Origin: Woeseia oceani | GTDB taxonomy: Bacteria; Pseudomonadota; Gammaproteobacteria; Steroidobacterales; Woeseiaceae | DNA: 64,000 nucleotides | Reading direction: 5' to 3' | NCBI RefSeq assembly: GCF_001677435.1 | Contig: NZ_CP016268.1 | Location: 62,001 to 126,000, forward strand | In this document: one piece after another, positions 18,609 to 27,309 of the stretch | Layout of the letters: every line of letters starts with the position of its first letter | Numbering within the stretch: position 1 is the stretch's first letter | The notes under the pieces: generated by a model | Databases searched by the model: none | What the model saw: only the letters and a program-made list of their open reading frames with translations | What the model was told of the DNA's origin: nothing | Made by a program: the position numbers and the translations under genes

Positions 18609-18656
18609 ACCCTGCGAGTGACAACAGCAAACGGACGGGTCCGGGAGGACTGACAA

Positions 18657-20489
18657 ATGTGTGGAATTGTCGGCGGCGTCGCCGAAAGAAACGTAGTGCC
18701 CATCCTGATGGAAGGGTTGCGCCGACTTGAATACCGCGGTTACGACTCGGCCGGCATCGCGGTCATGGAAGACTCGGGCATTGACCGTCTGCGCAGGCTC
18801 GGCAAAGTCCAGGAACTGCAGAATGCGCTGGACAAGCAACCGATACGCGGCACAACCGGTATCTCCCACACGCGCTGGGCAACCCACGGCGCACCGAGCG
18901 AACTCAATGCTCACCCGCACATGTCGCACCCCGAAATCGCGATCGTGCACAACGGCATCATCGAGAATTACGAAACGCTGCGCGAGGAACTGTCCGCGGC
19001 GGGTTACAAATTTGAATCCGACACGGACACGGAAGTTGTTGCGCACCGGATCCACCAGCATTTGCAAGACAGTGCTGACCTGGTGGCCGCGGTTCGCAAG
19101 ACCGTTGCCGAACTGGAAGGCGCTTACGCACTCGCGGTCATGAACCGCAATCAGCCCGGCAAACTGGTGCTGGCACGGGCCGGCTGCCCGGTCGTTGTTG
19201 GTCTGGGTATTGGCGAGAACTTTGTTGCGTCAGACGTTGCCGCGCTGTTGCCGGTAACCCGCAGCTTCATGTTCCTGGACGAGGGCGATATCGCCTTGGT
19301 CGAGCGTCGCCAGGTCACGGTGTTTGATGCCGCCGGCAATCAGGTCGAACGCCCGGTTAAAGAAAGTGAACTGACCGCGGATGCGGCCGAGCGCGGCAAC
19401 TACCGCCACTACATGCAAAAAGAAATTCACGAACAGGCGAGTGCGGTGGCCCGCACCTTGGCTGATCGAATCGAGAACGGCGTCGCGCTGGACACGGCGT
19501 TTGGTGAAAACGCGGCGGCGGTACTCGACAAGACCAAAGGCGTGCACATCATTGCCTGTGGCACCAGTTACCACGCCGGTCTGGTAGCACGTTACTGGAT
19601 TGAACAACTTTGCCGGATTCCGTGCTCGGTTGAGATCGCGAGTGAGTACCGCTACCGCTCGCCGGTTGTGCCGGATGGCACGCTGTTCATCAGCATCAGC
19701 CAGTCCGGTGAAACCGCCGATACGCTCGCCGCCTTGCGCGAAGCGAAAGTGTCCGGCTATGTCTCGACACTGACGATCTGCAACGCGCCCGAAAGCTCCA
19801 TGGTTCGCGAGTCCGAACTGGCGATGATGACCAACGCCGGTCCGGAGATTGGCGTTGCATCGACCAAGGCATTCACCACGCAATTGGCAGCGCTGGCATT
19901 GCTCACGATTTGCCTCGCCCGTCGGGCTGGCCTCGAAGAGCGACAAGAGCGTGCGCTGGTCGCGCAGCTCGCGGAACTGCCGGGTCTGATCGAACAGACC
20001 TTGCTGATGGACAAGTCCATCGAAGTGCTTGCCGAAAAGTTCGTCGACAAGCATCACGCCCTGTTCCTCGGCCGCGGCGTCCAGAACGCCGTCGCCATGG
20101 AAGGCGCGCTGAAGCTGAAAGAAATTTCCTACATTCACGCCGAAGCTTACGCCGCTGGCGAGCTGAAGCATGGGCCTCTGGCGCTGGTTGACGAAGACAT
20201 GCCGGTTATTGCGGTTGCACCGGATGACCAGCTGCTGGAAAAACTCAAAAGCAATCTGCAGGAAGTTCGCGCCCGCGGTGGCGAGTTGTTCGTCTTCGCC
20301 GACCCACGCGTGCACTTCGGTGAGAACGACGGCATCCACACGATGCGCATGCCGGCCCTGATCCAGGATTTCCAGGCACCGATTCTGTACACGATACCGC
20401 TGCAGCTACTGGCGTATCACGTTGCGGTACTGAAAGGTACGGACGTTGATCAGCCGAGGAATCTGGCGAAGTCGGTGACTGTAGAATAG
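18657..20489 (+). CDS. glmS: Glutamine--fructose-6-phosphate aminotransferase (isomerizing)
   Basis: 610 residues, standard length. Begins MCGIVGG, so Cys2 becomes the N-terminal nucleophile of the glutaminase domain after Met removal; [12 protein letters not shown] and HNGIIENYE are the glutamine-site motifs. Two SIS sugar-isomerase domains follow ([27 protein letters not shown]; then [20 protein letters not shown] and [10 protein letters not shown]), ending in the conserved NLAKSVTVE. It makes glucosamine-6-phosphate from fructose-6-phosphate and glutamine, the entry step to UDP-GlcNAc. GGGAGG lies 8 nt before the ATG. Together with glmU upstream it forms a hexosamine pair, as in many Gammaproteobacteria, although glmM is not in the window. 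Confidence 0.98.
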   Translation: MCGIVGGVAERNVVPILMEGLRRLEYRGYDSAGIAVMEDSGIDRLRRLGKVQELQNALDKQPIRGTTGISHTRWATHGAPSELNAHPHMSHPEIAIVHNGIIENYETLREELSAAGYKFESDTDTEVVAHRIHQHLQDSADLVAAVRKTVAELEGAYALAVMNRNQPGKLVLARAGCPVVVGLGIGENFVASDVAALLPVTRSFMFLDEGDIALVERRQVTVFDAAGNQVERPVKESELTADAAERGNYRHYMQKEIHEQASAVARTLADRIENGVALDTAFGENAAAVLDKTKGVHIIACGTSYHAGLVARYWIEQLCRIPCSVEIASEYRYRSPVVPDGTLFISISQSGETADTLAALREAKVSGYVSTLTICNAPESSMVRESELAMMTNAGPEIGVASTKAFTTQLAALALLTICLARRAGLEERQERALVAQLAELPGLIEQTLLMDKSIEVLAEKFVDKHHALFLGRGVQNAVAMEGALKLKEISYIHAEAYAAGELKHGPLALVDEDMPVIAVAPDDQLLEKLKSNLQEVRARGGELFVFADPRVHFGENDGIHTMRMPALIQDFQAPILYTIPLQLLAYHVAVLKGTDVDQPRNLAKSVTVE

Positions 20490-20741
20490 CTTTCAGGCCA
20501 ATTCTGGATTGTTTTCCGGAAACCGAAACTGTCAGAGACTTGAGTAAGTCATTGACTGCCCCGACGATGAGCCCGGTTGCGCGCAATTCGACGCGTTGGA
20601 AATCGATAATGCTGATCGCTTGAGACCCGATACCGGTCGCACCGGATATTCAGCGTAGCCGGGCGGCCACTGACTCAAGGTGGTGAGCAGCACCGGCAAG
20701 AAAAATTGTCTCCGTGCAGCAAAGAGCTTTGCTTGGAACGT

Positions 20742-21635
20742 TCAACGTGGCTTCTGCTGCGGATCGCCGTCAGGGTTGTTGTCAGCGGCATCCGGAAAAC
20801 GAACATCAGTAACATCAACCTTGAAGAACTCGAAGTACTGATCAGTACCGAAAAAATTTCCCGCCTCGATTCGGGTCGGCAGGTTGAAACCATGGAAGTT
20901 CCTGTACCGAGACAGGTGGCCGCCGAACGGCTGCAACTGATAACGCTTCTGCGGATTGGCATCCGACCAGCGCTGAAACACGATTTTCGCAAGATGCCCA
21001 TCGGGCTCGACAAACAGATCAACGGCTTGCTCCAGACCCTCGAACCGAAAAATCACTCTGACCAAAGACTCATCAACAGCTTCCCATTCGACGTTTTCAC
21101 TCGTTAGCAACACCGCCGGTGTCCAGAACACAGCCTCAGCCACGCAACGACCAAACGCGGACCGACGATGGTCAGCGTCGCCGCCGACACGTGCAACGGG
21201 AATAACCTGCTGCAGCCAAAAATGACTCCAGCTCATCCGGCCTTCGGCCATGTCCGAACCCGAGACTCTCATCAGCCCGGCAGCGGCACTCATTCGCCAA
21301 AGAAAACCGTACGGAGCTGCCAGTACCTGCTCGGCCTGCAAGGTCATGTCACCGGGCTGGTCGCTGCTGCCCAGTCTGAATGTCCCCTGCATCGTGACTT
21401 CGGCAACGGAGAAAAGCGGTGTTCCGGGTGCAATGGCATATCGCAGATAGCGTTGCGCTGGTGCAGGTAAGGTCTGCAGCATTGCCGGGTCGAATCGTGC
21501 CGGTTCATCAGGCTGCAACGCCGCCAACCGGGTCCAGACGGCCTGTTCTTCGCGTTGATCGAACCAGCGCCAGCACAGCATGCCCAGCAGCATGACACCA
21601 ATAATGCCGATAACAGACAAGATCAGTTCGCTCAT
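20742..21635 (-). CDS. DUF6544 family membrane-anchored protein
   Basis: 297 residues. One N-terminal transmembrane helix (about residues 4-22, LILSVIGIIGVMLLGMLC) precedes a soluble domain that begins with LPAPAQRYLRYAI and continues with TMQGTFRLG, a hallmark pair of the DUF6544 family, and later SRYRNFHGFNLPTRIEAGNFF. Family function is unknown; the fold may bind lipids, given that similar short-chain barrel patterns are common in envelope proteins. The tail after residue 280 is Asp/Asn rich and probably disordered. No Shine-Dalgarno is evident at the chosen ATG. The 252-nt gap between glmS and this gene holds only a small palindrome (AGCAAAG..CTTTGCT at 20718-20733). Confidence 0.6.
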   Translation of the reverse strand: MSELILSVIGIIGVMLLGMLCWRWFDQREEQAVWTRLAALQPDEPARFDPAMLQTLPAPAQRYLRYAIAPGTPLFSVAEVTMQGTFRLGSSDQPGDMTLQAEQVLAAPYGFLWRMSAAAGLMRVSGSDMAEGRMSWSHFWLQQVIPVARVGGDADHRRSAFGRCVAEAVFWTPAVLLTSENVEWEAVDESLVRVIFRFEGLEQAVDLFVEPDGHLAKIVFQRWSDANPQKRYQLQPFGGHLSRYRNFHGFNLPTRIEAGNFFGTDQYFEFFKVDVTDVRFPDAADNNPDGDPQQKPR

Positions 21636-21798
21636 GGAGGTTTCATGTTGACGCAGAAGAACACGCTGTCCGCTAGCTCCGCTTGGTCTTTGACGTTCAC
21701 TCTAACTATCCAGCGGTACTGTTCAAGTCGCTATTCGTACATTCCGAAATCAGAGGGTTTGCTTAACGCACCGTTTGCGTGCGGGTCGGCCAAATAAA

Positions 21799-22284
21799 TC
21801 AAGCCGGCAAGGCGGTGCTCTTGTGACTGGAATGTGCTTTCGAGCGCACGTACACCTCTTTGCTGACGCGGGCCACTGTTCGTCCGTTCTCGTCTATAAG
21901 ATCCGCTTCAAAGTGGTATGTGCTTTTGCCGAGCTGGTCGACTTCTGCACGAATCTCTTGAAGACGCTCAACGCTTACCTCAAATATTCCAGTGATCGTG
22001 CCCTTCGCCGGTTTCAGGAAATCAATCGCCGCAGATTTGTCCCAGACGATGTAACCGTTACCCAGGTTCATCGTGACAATAAAGACAAAAAACGGATCCG
22101 ACATGGCGTAGAGGCTGCCGCCGAAGTGCGTGCCGAACAGGTTGCGGTTGTACCAGCGGGCGCGCAACTCGACTTCAAAGCGGGTGAAGTCGTTGTTCGA
22201 GCTCCGCACTTTGATGCCCATGCCGAGAAACGGTGGGTACAGGTTGATCTTTCTGATCAATTTGCCGAACTTTGAGTTCTTCAT
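21799..22284 (-). CDS. DUF4442 family hotdog-fold protein (putative thioesterase)
   Basis: 161 residues. The sequence is typical of DUF4442, a hotdog-fold family related to PaaI thioesterases: an N-terminal helix-rich segment with NLYPPFLGMGIKV, the central helix motif NLFGTHFGGSLYAMSDP, and a long beta-sheet ending in SKEVYVRSKA. Members are thought to act on acyl-CoA or acyl-carrier thioesters, but substrates are mostly unknown. The His in GTHFGG stands at the usual active-site region. GGAG lies 10 nt upstream of the ATG. Gene is isolated, between a DUF6544 gene and a DUF2721 gene, all on the minus strand with gaps of about 160 nt, so each may have its own promoter. Confidence 0.8.
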   Translation of the reverse strand: MKNSKFGKLIRKINLYPPFLGMGIKVRSSNNDFTRFEVELRARWYNRNLFGTHFGGSLYAMSDPFFVFIVTMNLGNGYIVWDKSAAIDFLKPAKGTITGIFEVSVERLQEIRAEVDQLGKSTYHFEADLIDENGRTVARVSKEVYVRSKAHSSHKSTALPA

Positions 22285-22443
22285 TGTCTGTTCACTCCAG
22301 CGTTCATTCGCTGTCGATTAACCGTGGGATGTTGCCTGCCCTTGAGACGCGGCAGCACTCCCGGCGAGATCTCTGCTTGGACTATGGCTTCCTGCCACCG
22401 AGCCCGCGCCAAGCGAGCCGGCGAACGGTTTTCCGAATACGCG

Positions 22444-22923
22444 TCAGCTGTTTCCGCGGTGCTCGTATTCAGCAACCAGGTGCTCGGTGTTCTGCAGGAT
22501 CTTGCGGGTCGATACCGATACTTCAAACAGCAGGAAGAGCAACGACAAAATCAGCAAAACCATGGCAAGGACGAACAGGTAGACGATCAGCGTCCCGAGA
22601 TTGATCTGCACGAAATCGCCGACAAACAGGCTCATGACCACGACGCAAATCAACAGCGCAGAAGTCACCGACAAGCGGATAGCCCAGTTGATGGTCATGA
22701 TGCGGCGCCATAACAAGCCGGTTTCCGACATCAACATTTCTTTGTGCAGATCAGAGGTGACCAGGCCCAGCCGCCGTTGCACCACTCTGGCCCTGTCAAC
22801 CACGCGGGCCAGCCGTGTGGCCAAGACGGACAGTATCGCGCCGATACCGGTAAGCAGAAACACAGGTGCTACCGCGAGCTGTATCGCTTCTGATATCGAA
22901 CTGACGGGAAGGAAGTGGTCCAT
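22444..22923 (-). CDS. DUF2721 family membrane protein
   Basis: 159 residues with three hydrophobic segments (about 12-36, 77-100 and 106-133). The first helix is followed by a conserved basic stretch TRLARVVDRARVVQRRL, the signature of DUF2721, a small inner-membrane family of unknown role found across Proteobacteria and Cyanobacteria. GGAG occurs 10 nt before the ATG. The C-terminal ~25 residues are predicted cytosolic and charged. Neighbouring genes give no functional hint. Confidence 0.8.
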   Translation of the reverse strand: MDHFLPVSSISEAIQLAVAPVFLLTGIGAILSVLATRLARVVDRARVVQRRLGLVTSDLHKEMLMSETGLLWRRIMTINWAIRLSVTSALLICVVVMSLFVGDFVQINLGTLIVYLFVLAMVLLILSLLFLLFEVSVSTRKILQNTEHLVAEYEHRGNS

Positions 22924-23053
22924 AACAATTAAGCTCCAGCACGGGTATGGCAGGCAGAAACGCAGCCAGTTACCGTGGGGTTTGTAGCGGCTGTCGCAGA
23001 GTGGTCGCTAATGTAACAAACCGGCGCTGGAACCATAACCCTTGGGCTGTGCT

Positions 23054-23791
23054 TCACGCCGCCGGGCTTGAGGTCTGGCACGCCTCCTCAGAGTAGCGAC
23101 GGACGATGATCCCGACGATCTGCGCAGCCCATCGTGCGTACACTGGCGGGCCAGGGTGGAAGCCGTCTGCCGCCATCATGCTTCGGTCACCGGACGTGTC
23201 TACATCGCAGAGTGAACACCGTTCAATCTGTTGTGACAACCGGCGGAGGACCTCAGAAAACTGCTTTGCGCGCTGTCCGAGTACCCAGCGCAGCGGTTGG
23301 GGCAGTGCGGGAAAAAGGTGCATCGGTGGCAATGCGGACAGCACTGTGTGGCGAATGCCGAAGCGTTGCTGCAATTCGCGCAACAGAGTCTGTTGTTGTT
23401 GTTCGAAAGTATTGAGCGAGATGCCGCCAGTGACATCGTTCACGCCCAGCGAGACAACGGCGATATCAAACGTCTCCAGACCGGCAGTCGGAAGTCCGGC
23501 CAGTACCGTGCTGGTCTTGTTGCCGGTAGCGGCGGACAGCTTCCAGCGTACCGTGTAGCGATCGGCCAGTTGTGCGACGAGCTGGCCGGCCAGCGCGTCA
23601 CGCTGATCAACGGCGCCGACCCCGGCAGCGGCCGAATCGCCGAGTATCAGCAGCCGCAACAGCGGCCCGTTGCCTGCCGTGCCTTCCCGTGCACCGTCAG
23701 CCTCCGGCAAACGCGGTGTGCGCGCGCGGGTCCAGCGTCCCTGCAATAAGAGCAGCGGTGACAGTAATACGGTGATCAGCAGGAAGCGCAT
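23054..23791 (-). CDS. SGNH/GDSL hydrolase (putative secreted esterase)
   Basis: 245 residues. An N-terminal hydrophobic stretch (ITVLLSPLLLLQG) may be a signal or anchor. The four SGNH blocks are visible: catalytic Ser in LILGDSAAAGVGA (block I), the oxyanion Gly in the following turn, Asn in SLGVNDVTGG (block III) and the Asp/His pair in ADGFHPGPPVY (block V). The family hydrolyses acyl esters of lipids, polysaccharides or thioesters in the periplasm; the precise substrate is not evident. No Shine-Dalgarno is obvious at the ATG (23791). Stands alone on the minus strand, upstream of the heptamer repeat tract. Confidence 0.83.
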   Translation of the reverse strand: MRFLLITVLLSPLLLLQGRWTRARTPRLPEADGAREGTAGNGPLLRLLILGDSAAAGVGAVDQRDALAGQLVAQLADRYTVRWKLSAATGNKTSTVLAGLPTAGLETFDIAVVSLGVNDVTGGISLNTFEQQQQTLLRELQQRFGIRHTVLSALPPMHLFPALPQPLRWVLGQRAKQFSEVLRRLSQQIERCSLCDVDTSGDRSMMAADGFHPGPPVYARWAAQIVGIIVRRYSEEACQTSSPAA

Positions 23792-23881
23792 GAATCAGTA
23801 ATAACCCCAGGGCACTGGCCGATCACGAAAGCAGTCGGTCCCATCGTAACTTGCGGCCTACGGTGCATGCCGATACCTTTT

Positions 23882-24003
<122 letters not shown>

Positions 24004-24047
24004 GTACGGCATCTGGGTTCATACGCCGGCCAGCGTGGCGGCGGACA

Positions 24048-24359
24048 CTACACACTCCCTTCTGTTTCCACGACCAGAATGCGTGCGGCACCGCGCGGGC
24101 GCGCGACATGTTCTGTGCCAACCGTCGCATGAAAAATATCGCCACATTCCATTGTGACGATGTGTTCGCCGTTGTCGTCGCGGTAGTGCATGTCGACACT
24201 GCCATCGAGAACAACAAACACCTCTTCGCCATCATTCGTGTGCCACCGGTACGGCTGGTCGGTCCAGTGCAACCGGGTGGAGATGCCGTTCATCACGGCG
24301 ATCGGCAGCGCGTCCCAGGCGTTCTTGCCGATGAACTCGCGAGCTCGAATGAATTTCAT
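24048..24359 (-). CDS. Small cupin-domain protein
   Basis: 103 residues forming one cupin fold. Motif 1 is RWHTNDGEEVFVVLDGSVDM with the His and Glu ligand positions partly kept; motif 2 is GDIFHATVGTEHVARP, carrying the C-terminal His. Small single-cupin proteins of this type bind a metal ion and act in sugar, auxin-like or unknown small-molecule chemistry, or as sensors; function cannot be assigned. GGAG lies 7 nt before the ATG. The tandem heptamer array begins 45 nt beyond its stop codon, so its transcript, if not terminated, would run through the array in the CTTACGG orientation. Confidence 0.82.
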   Translation of the reverse strand: MKFIRAREFIGKNAWDALPIAVMNGISTRLHWTDQPYRWHTNDGEEVFVVLDGSVDMHYRDDNGEHIVTMECGDIFHATVGTEHVARPRGAARILVVETEGSV

Positions 24360-24471
24360 GGCATGGCTCCGCTTGTCTGTTTTGACTGTGCCGGCGGTTC
24401 AGGCACAACAGAAGTTGACCAAAAGTGCGAGGCGCTGTTTCACGCCGCGACGGTCGCACCGCCACACCTGC

Positions 24472-25086
24472 TCAGCGATCAAGCAGCGCCACCCGTTCAC
24501 CGAGCGCCAGCAGCACCACGCCGAAGACCCGGCTGACCGTCTGCTGCGAGCGGTCGATGAAGCGGCGCACAGCGGGCCGGTCCAGTGTATAGACAAAAAA
24601 CAACCAGAACAGCGCACTGATCAGAACCATGCTTGCCACCAGCAGCCCTGTCGTCCCGACCGTGGTTTGCGGCGTAATCACGACGGTAAAGACACCGAGG
24701 TAGAACAAGGTGCCTTTCGGGTTGAGCAAGTTGTTGATGAGTCCTTGCAGCAACCAGGTGCGGCGCTGCACGACCGGCGTGATGTCCGAAACCCGCAGCG
24801 ATGTTTGTTCAGGGCGAAAGCTGCTGATCCCGAGATAGATCAGGTACGCGGCACCCGCGAACTTGATGATCGAGAACACAAGGATGCTTTGCGAAATGAC
24901 CCAGCCAATTCCCAGCAGGCAATAGCTGATATGGACCAGATTGCCGCCCAGTACACCCAACGAGGTCTGCAGGCCCGCGGCGCGGCCGCCGACAATCGTG
25001 TTGCGCATGACGATCACCATGTCCGGGCCGGGACTGATCATGACCAGCACCGTGAGCGTGGCCAACAGCAGCATTTGTTCGTACAT
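24472..25086 (-). CDS. LysE/RhtB family amino-acid exporter
   Basis: 204 residues with about six hydrophobic helices. The N-terminus carries the family signature MISPGPDMVIVMRNTIVGGRAAG and the second repeat contains GLINNLLNPKGTLFYLGVF, both diagnostic of the LysE/RhtB group. These inner-membrane carriers export amino acids such as lysine, homoserine, threonine or leucine by proton antiport; substrate is unknown here. GAGG is found 11 nt upstream of the ATG. The start codon and its 5' flank are part of a ~48-bp segment that is duplicated, with decay, at 25263-25310. Confidence 0.9.
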   Translation of the reverse strand: MYEQMLLLATLTVLVMISPGPDMVIVMRNTIVGGRAAGLQTSLGVLGGNLVHISYCLLGIGWVISQSILVFSIIKFAGAAYLIYLGISSFRPEQTSLRVSDITPVVQRRTWLLQGLINNLLNPKGTLFYLGVFTVVITPQTTVGTTGLLVASMVLISALFWLFFVYTLDRPAVRRFIDRSQQTVSRVFGVVLLALGERVALLDR

Positions 25087-25115
25087 ACAACACGGTACCT
25101 CTGATCTGAATGTCG
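25065..25115. repeat. Source copy of duplicated lysE-start segment
   Basis: Bases 25065-25115, spanning the lysE start codon and its leader, align with 25263-25310 with one 3-bp deletion and only a few substitutions (shared pieces CAGCAGCA, TGTTCGTAC, ACGGTACC, CTGATCTGA). The downstream copy is non-coding. The duplication links the gene start to the repeat field that follows. Confidence 0.8.
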
Positions 25116-25481
25116 CCGGGCTTACCCTTGCTTAAAACTGAGTGTCCCCGTACTTACTGGCACTTACTGTGCTTGTCCGCAGCACTTGCTCCACTAAATT
25201 GAGTGTCCCCGTACCTGCTCTTCGGCAAATTTGAGTGTCCTGACACTTAGACACTTACTGCTACCAGCAGCAACTGTTCGTACGTACACGGTACCCCTGA
25301 TCTGAGTGTCCTGGTACTTCGCACCTAGCACCTGTCTTGGTGTTTAATCTGGGTGTCCTAATACTTGGTATTGGTGCTTATTCTGGGTGTCCTAATACTT
25401 GTATGCCCCTTTCGCAGAACGGCGGTCCGGTCCTGACACTTGCGAACGATCCTGATGGGCAACAACCAACGCTTTGCCGTT
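25103..25481. repeat. Degenerate dispersed repeat field (TGAGTGTCC units)
   Basis: The ~395-nt stretch between lysE and the next gene contains no convincing gene. It holds six copies of TGAGTGTCC or TGGGTGTCC, at 25139, 25200, 25232, 25303, 25350 and 25384, most followed by a short pyrimidine/TACTT tail. Units 5 and 6 in the series include a near-exact 19-bp repeat (CTGGGTGTCCTAATACTTG) at 25349-25367 and 25383-25401. A decayed copy of the lysE start region lies within it (25263-25310). GTGTCCCCGTAC motifs like these are also seen around transposase-related repeats in other Proteobacteria, but no transposase is present. Confidence 0.8.
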
Positions 25482-26417
25482 CTACTGTTGTTCCGGGTTC
25501 GCCGACAACAATGTGCGAGCAGCCTCGAGAACCAGCGGCCAGGTGCTTGAATCCGGGTCGATCAATTCGAAATGCCCCGAATCCGGTGCTTCGATAAGCC
25601 GCGCGTTCTCACCCCGTTCACGGGCGGCTGCAAAATAACGGCGGGCCGGCGGCGACCAGACATCGTCATGCCGGCCGACCAGCAACCGCTGCGGCGTGTC
25701 GCCCAGTGACAAGCGAACCGGGTCCGTCCAGGCGTAACGCTGCGGGTACTCGGCGGGCGAACCACCGAGCAGTTGATCAACGGCCCGATCACAGGTGCCG
25801 TCCTCGTGCAGGTAATCGAAGTCTGCGGCGGCGGCGAGGCCAAGCACGCCCTGCAGCGCCAATGGATCTGCTGAGGCGCCAGGCCCTGATCCGGCCAGGT
25901 TCTTGCGGGCAGCCAGCCACAGTGCCAGTTGGCCGCCCGAAGAGTGGCCCATCGTAATAACCCGGCCCAGATCGAGATTGTAGGCAGCAGCGATTTCGCG
26001 CAGGTGATCCGTGCCTGCCGCGACATCCGCGAAGGTGCCCGGCCAGCCACCGCCGTCATTGCCAACCCGGCGAAATTCCAGCGACCAGCTCGCGATGCCG
26101 TGTCGTGCAAGAGCGGCAGTGAGTTTGCTGCTGTGGGCAATGTCGTATTCCGCCATCCAACAACCGCCGTGGATAAACACGGCAACAGGATGCGGGCCGG
26201 GGCCCGGTGGCAGCCGCAAATCGCCGAACTGCAGCGGGTCAGTGCCGTACGGCAGGCGTGCGTCCGCGGCTGGCTGGTCGAAATGCGCGAGGTCGGCGCT
26301 TGTCAGCAGATCAGGGGTATCCATTGCGGTGGCCACGGGCAGGGCAGCAAGCAGTACGGTTACGATGAGACATTGTCGGGACTGGCGTCGCCGGGCTGTT
26401 GCAGCGGTTTTGTGCAA
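25482..26417 (-). CDS. Exported alpha/beta hydrolase (kynurenine-formamidase/esterase-like)
   Basis: 311 residues with a probable signal peptide (TVLLAALPVATA). The oxyanion motif HGGCW appears as AVFIHGGCWMAEY, the nucleophile elbow as TMGHSSGGQLALW, and the C-terminal catalytic Asp and His are likely in VGRHDDVW and DSGHFELID. This is the BD-FAE/kynurenine-formamidase-like branch of esterases. The start is a TTG at 26417 without a strong Shine-Dalgarno; it is preferred because it supplies the basic residues before the hydrophobic core, but a shorter form cannot be excluded. Lies next to the degenerate repeat field. Substrate unknown. Confidence 0.83.
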   Translation of the reverse strand: MHKTAATARRRQSRQCLIVTVLLAALPVATAMDTPDLLTSADLAHFDQPAADARLPYGTDPLQFGDLRLPPGPGPHPVAVFIHGGCWMAEYDIAHSSKLTAALARHGIASWSLEFRRVGNDGGGWPGTFADVAAGTDHLREIAAAYNLDLGRVITMGHSSGGQLALWLAARKNLAGSGPGASADPLALQGVLGLAAAADFDYLHEDGTCDRAVDQLLGGSPAEYPQRYAWTDPVRLSLGDTPQRLLVGRHDDVWSPPARRYFAAARERGENARLIEAPDSGHFELIDPDSSTWPLVLEAARTLLSANPEQQ

Positions 26418-26538
26418 GCGTCAATTCTCTACCAGTGCGTTCGGCTTTGGTGAAAAAAATCAGGTACCGCATTGTACCGCTGTTGCAGAACGCGCTAAGC
26501 GGTTTATCCGGGCGGCCGCGGTAACTTGCCTGGCTGCA

Positions 26539-27162
26539 TCACGTCAGCAGCTCGGCATACTCGCCGTGATAATCATTAATGCCATTCAGGCCAGGCCCCA
26601 CGGGACGAAACGTCCAGCCGAGACTGGCGCAGGCACGTTGATCCCATACACCGTCACCGAAATACGTGATGCTCGCCAGTTCGGCGGGCAAGGCGCGCAA
26701 AGCCGTTTGCATGATGGCGACTCGTGGCATGGCATCGTCGGCCGTGGCCAGCGGCAGGTCTGCGACGTTGAAGCCTGCGGTGTGCAGTTTCAGCAGAGCG
26801 GACTCGCGCCAGCAACCGGTCGCCAGTGCGACTGCATGCTCGTCTGACCCACGCAACCGGTCCAGGAGTTGCCGTGCGCCATCGATTTCGCGGAACGGGC
26901 CGTTGTTCTCCACGTACGCGGACAGTGAATCCAGAAACCGTCGCTGGATCGCTGTAGTCACCTCGTCCGTCGCCTCAATAGCGTTGTCCTGCAATACTTC
27001 GCGGAGGATGCCGAAATCCGATACGTGTTCGTAGTCAGCCAATTGTGAGCGAAACCGAACGTCGCCCACGATGTCGCGTATGGCTTGTCGGTACAGAACG
27101 TCGTCGGCTGACATCGAGTGCAGCAGCGTATCGTCTATATCGAAAATTACGGCGTGGATCAC
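26539..27162 (-). CDS. HAD-like phosphatase
   Basis: About 207 residues. HAD motif I is VIFDIDDTLLHS with the nucleophile Asp and the general-acid Asp two positions later, motif II is ALATGCW, motif III is probably the Arg/Lys region before IMQTAL, and motif IV is YFGDGVWD with an Asp pair. A helical cap is inserted after motif I (about residues 15-85), as in subfamily I phosphatases such as phosphoglycolate phosphatase or beta-phosphoglucomutase. Start set at the GTG at 27162 just before the motif; no strong Shine-Dalgarno is seen, so the start is uncertain. Divergent from cardiolipin synthase. Substrate unknown. Confidence 0.8.
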   Translation of the reverse strand: MIHAVIFDIDDTLLHSMSADDVLYRQAIRDIVGDVRFRSQLADYEHVSDFGILREVLQDNAIEATDEVTTAIQRRFLDSLSAYVENNGPFREIDGARQLLDRLRGSDEHAVALATGCWRESALLKLHTAGFNVADLPLATADDAMPRVAIMQTALRALPAELASITYFGDGVWDQRACASLGWTFRPVGPGLNGINDYHGEYAELLT

Positions 27163-27309
27163 GGGGCGGACTGGTAAGCAGGAATCAGCATCGCGGCATT
27201 CTGACACAAGGCCCGTATAGCGTCGACGGCGGTCGGGCGAGCGTGGTTTTTTGATCGAATCTGTGTGGCACACGCTATATAGTGATTTCTTTCATTGCCC
27301 GCGACGATC

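Noticed and set aside
18513-18656. glmS ribozyme
   Set aside because: The Gram-positive glmS ribozyme fold is far longer and is not seen; only a simple hairpin is present.
17913-20339. Two long minus-strand open frames (384 and 369 residues) opposite glmU and glmS
   Set aside because: They are GC-driven shadows opposite highly conserved enzymes, with no recognisable domain.
20718-20733. Terminator between glmS and the DUF6544 gene
   Set aside because: The AGCAAAG/CTTTGCT dyad has only a 2-nt loop and no adjacent T-run on either strand.
25103-25481. CRISPR array or insertion sequence
   Set aside because: Units are 9-19 bp, imperfect and irregularly spaced, there are no terminal inverted repeats and no transposase frame.
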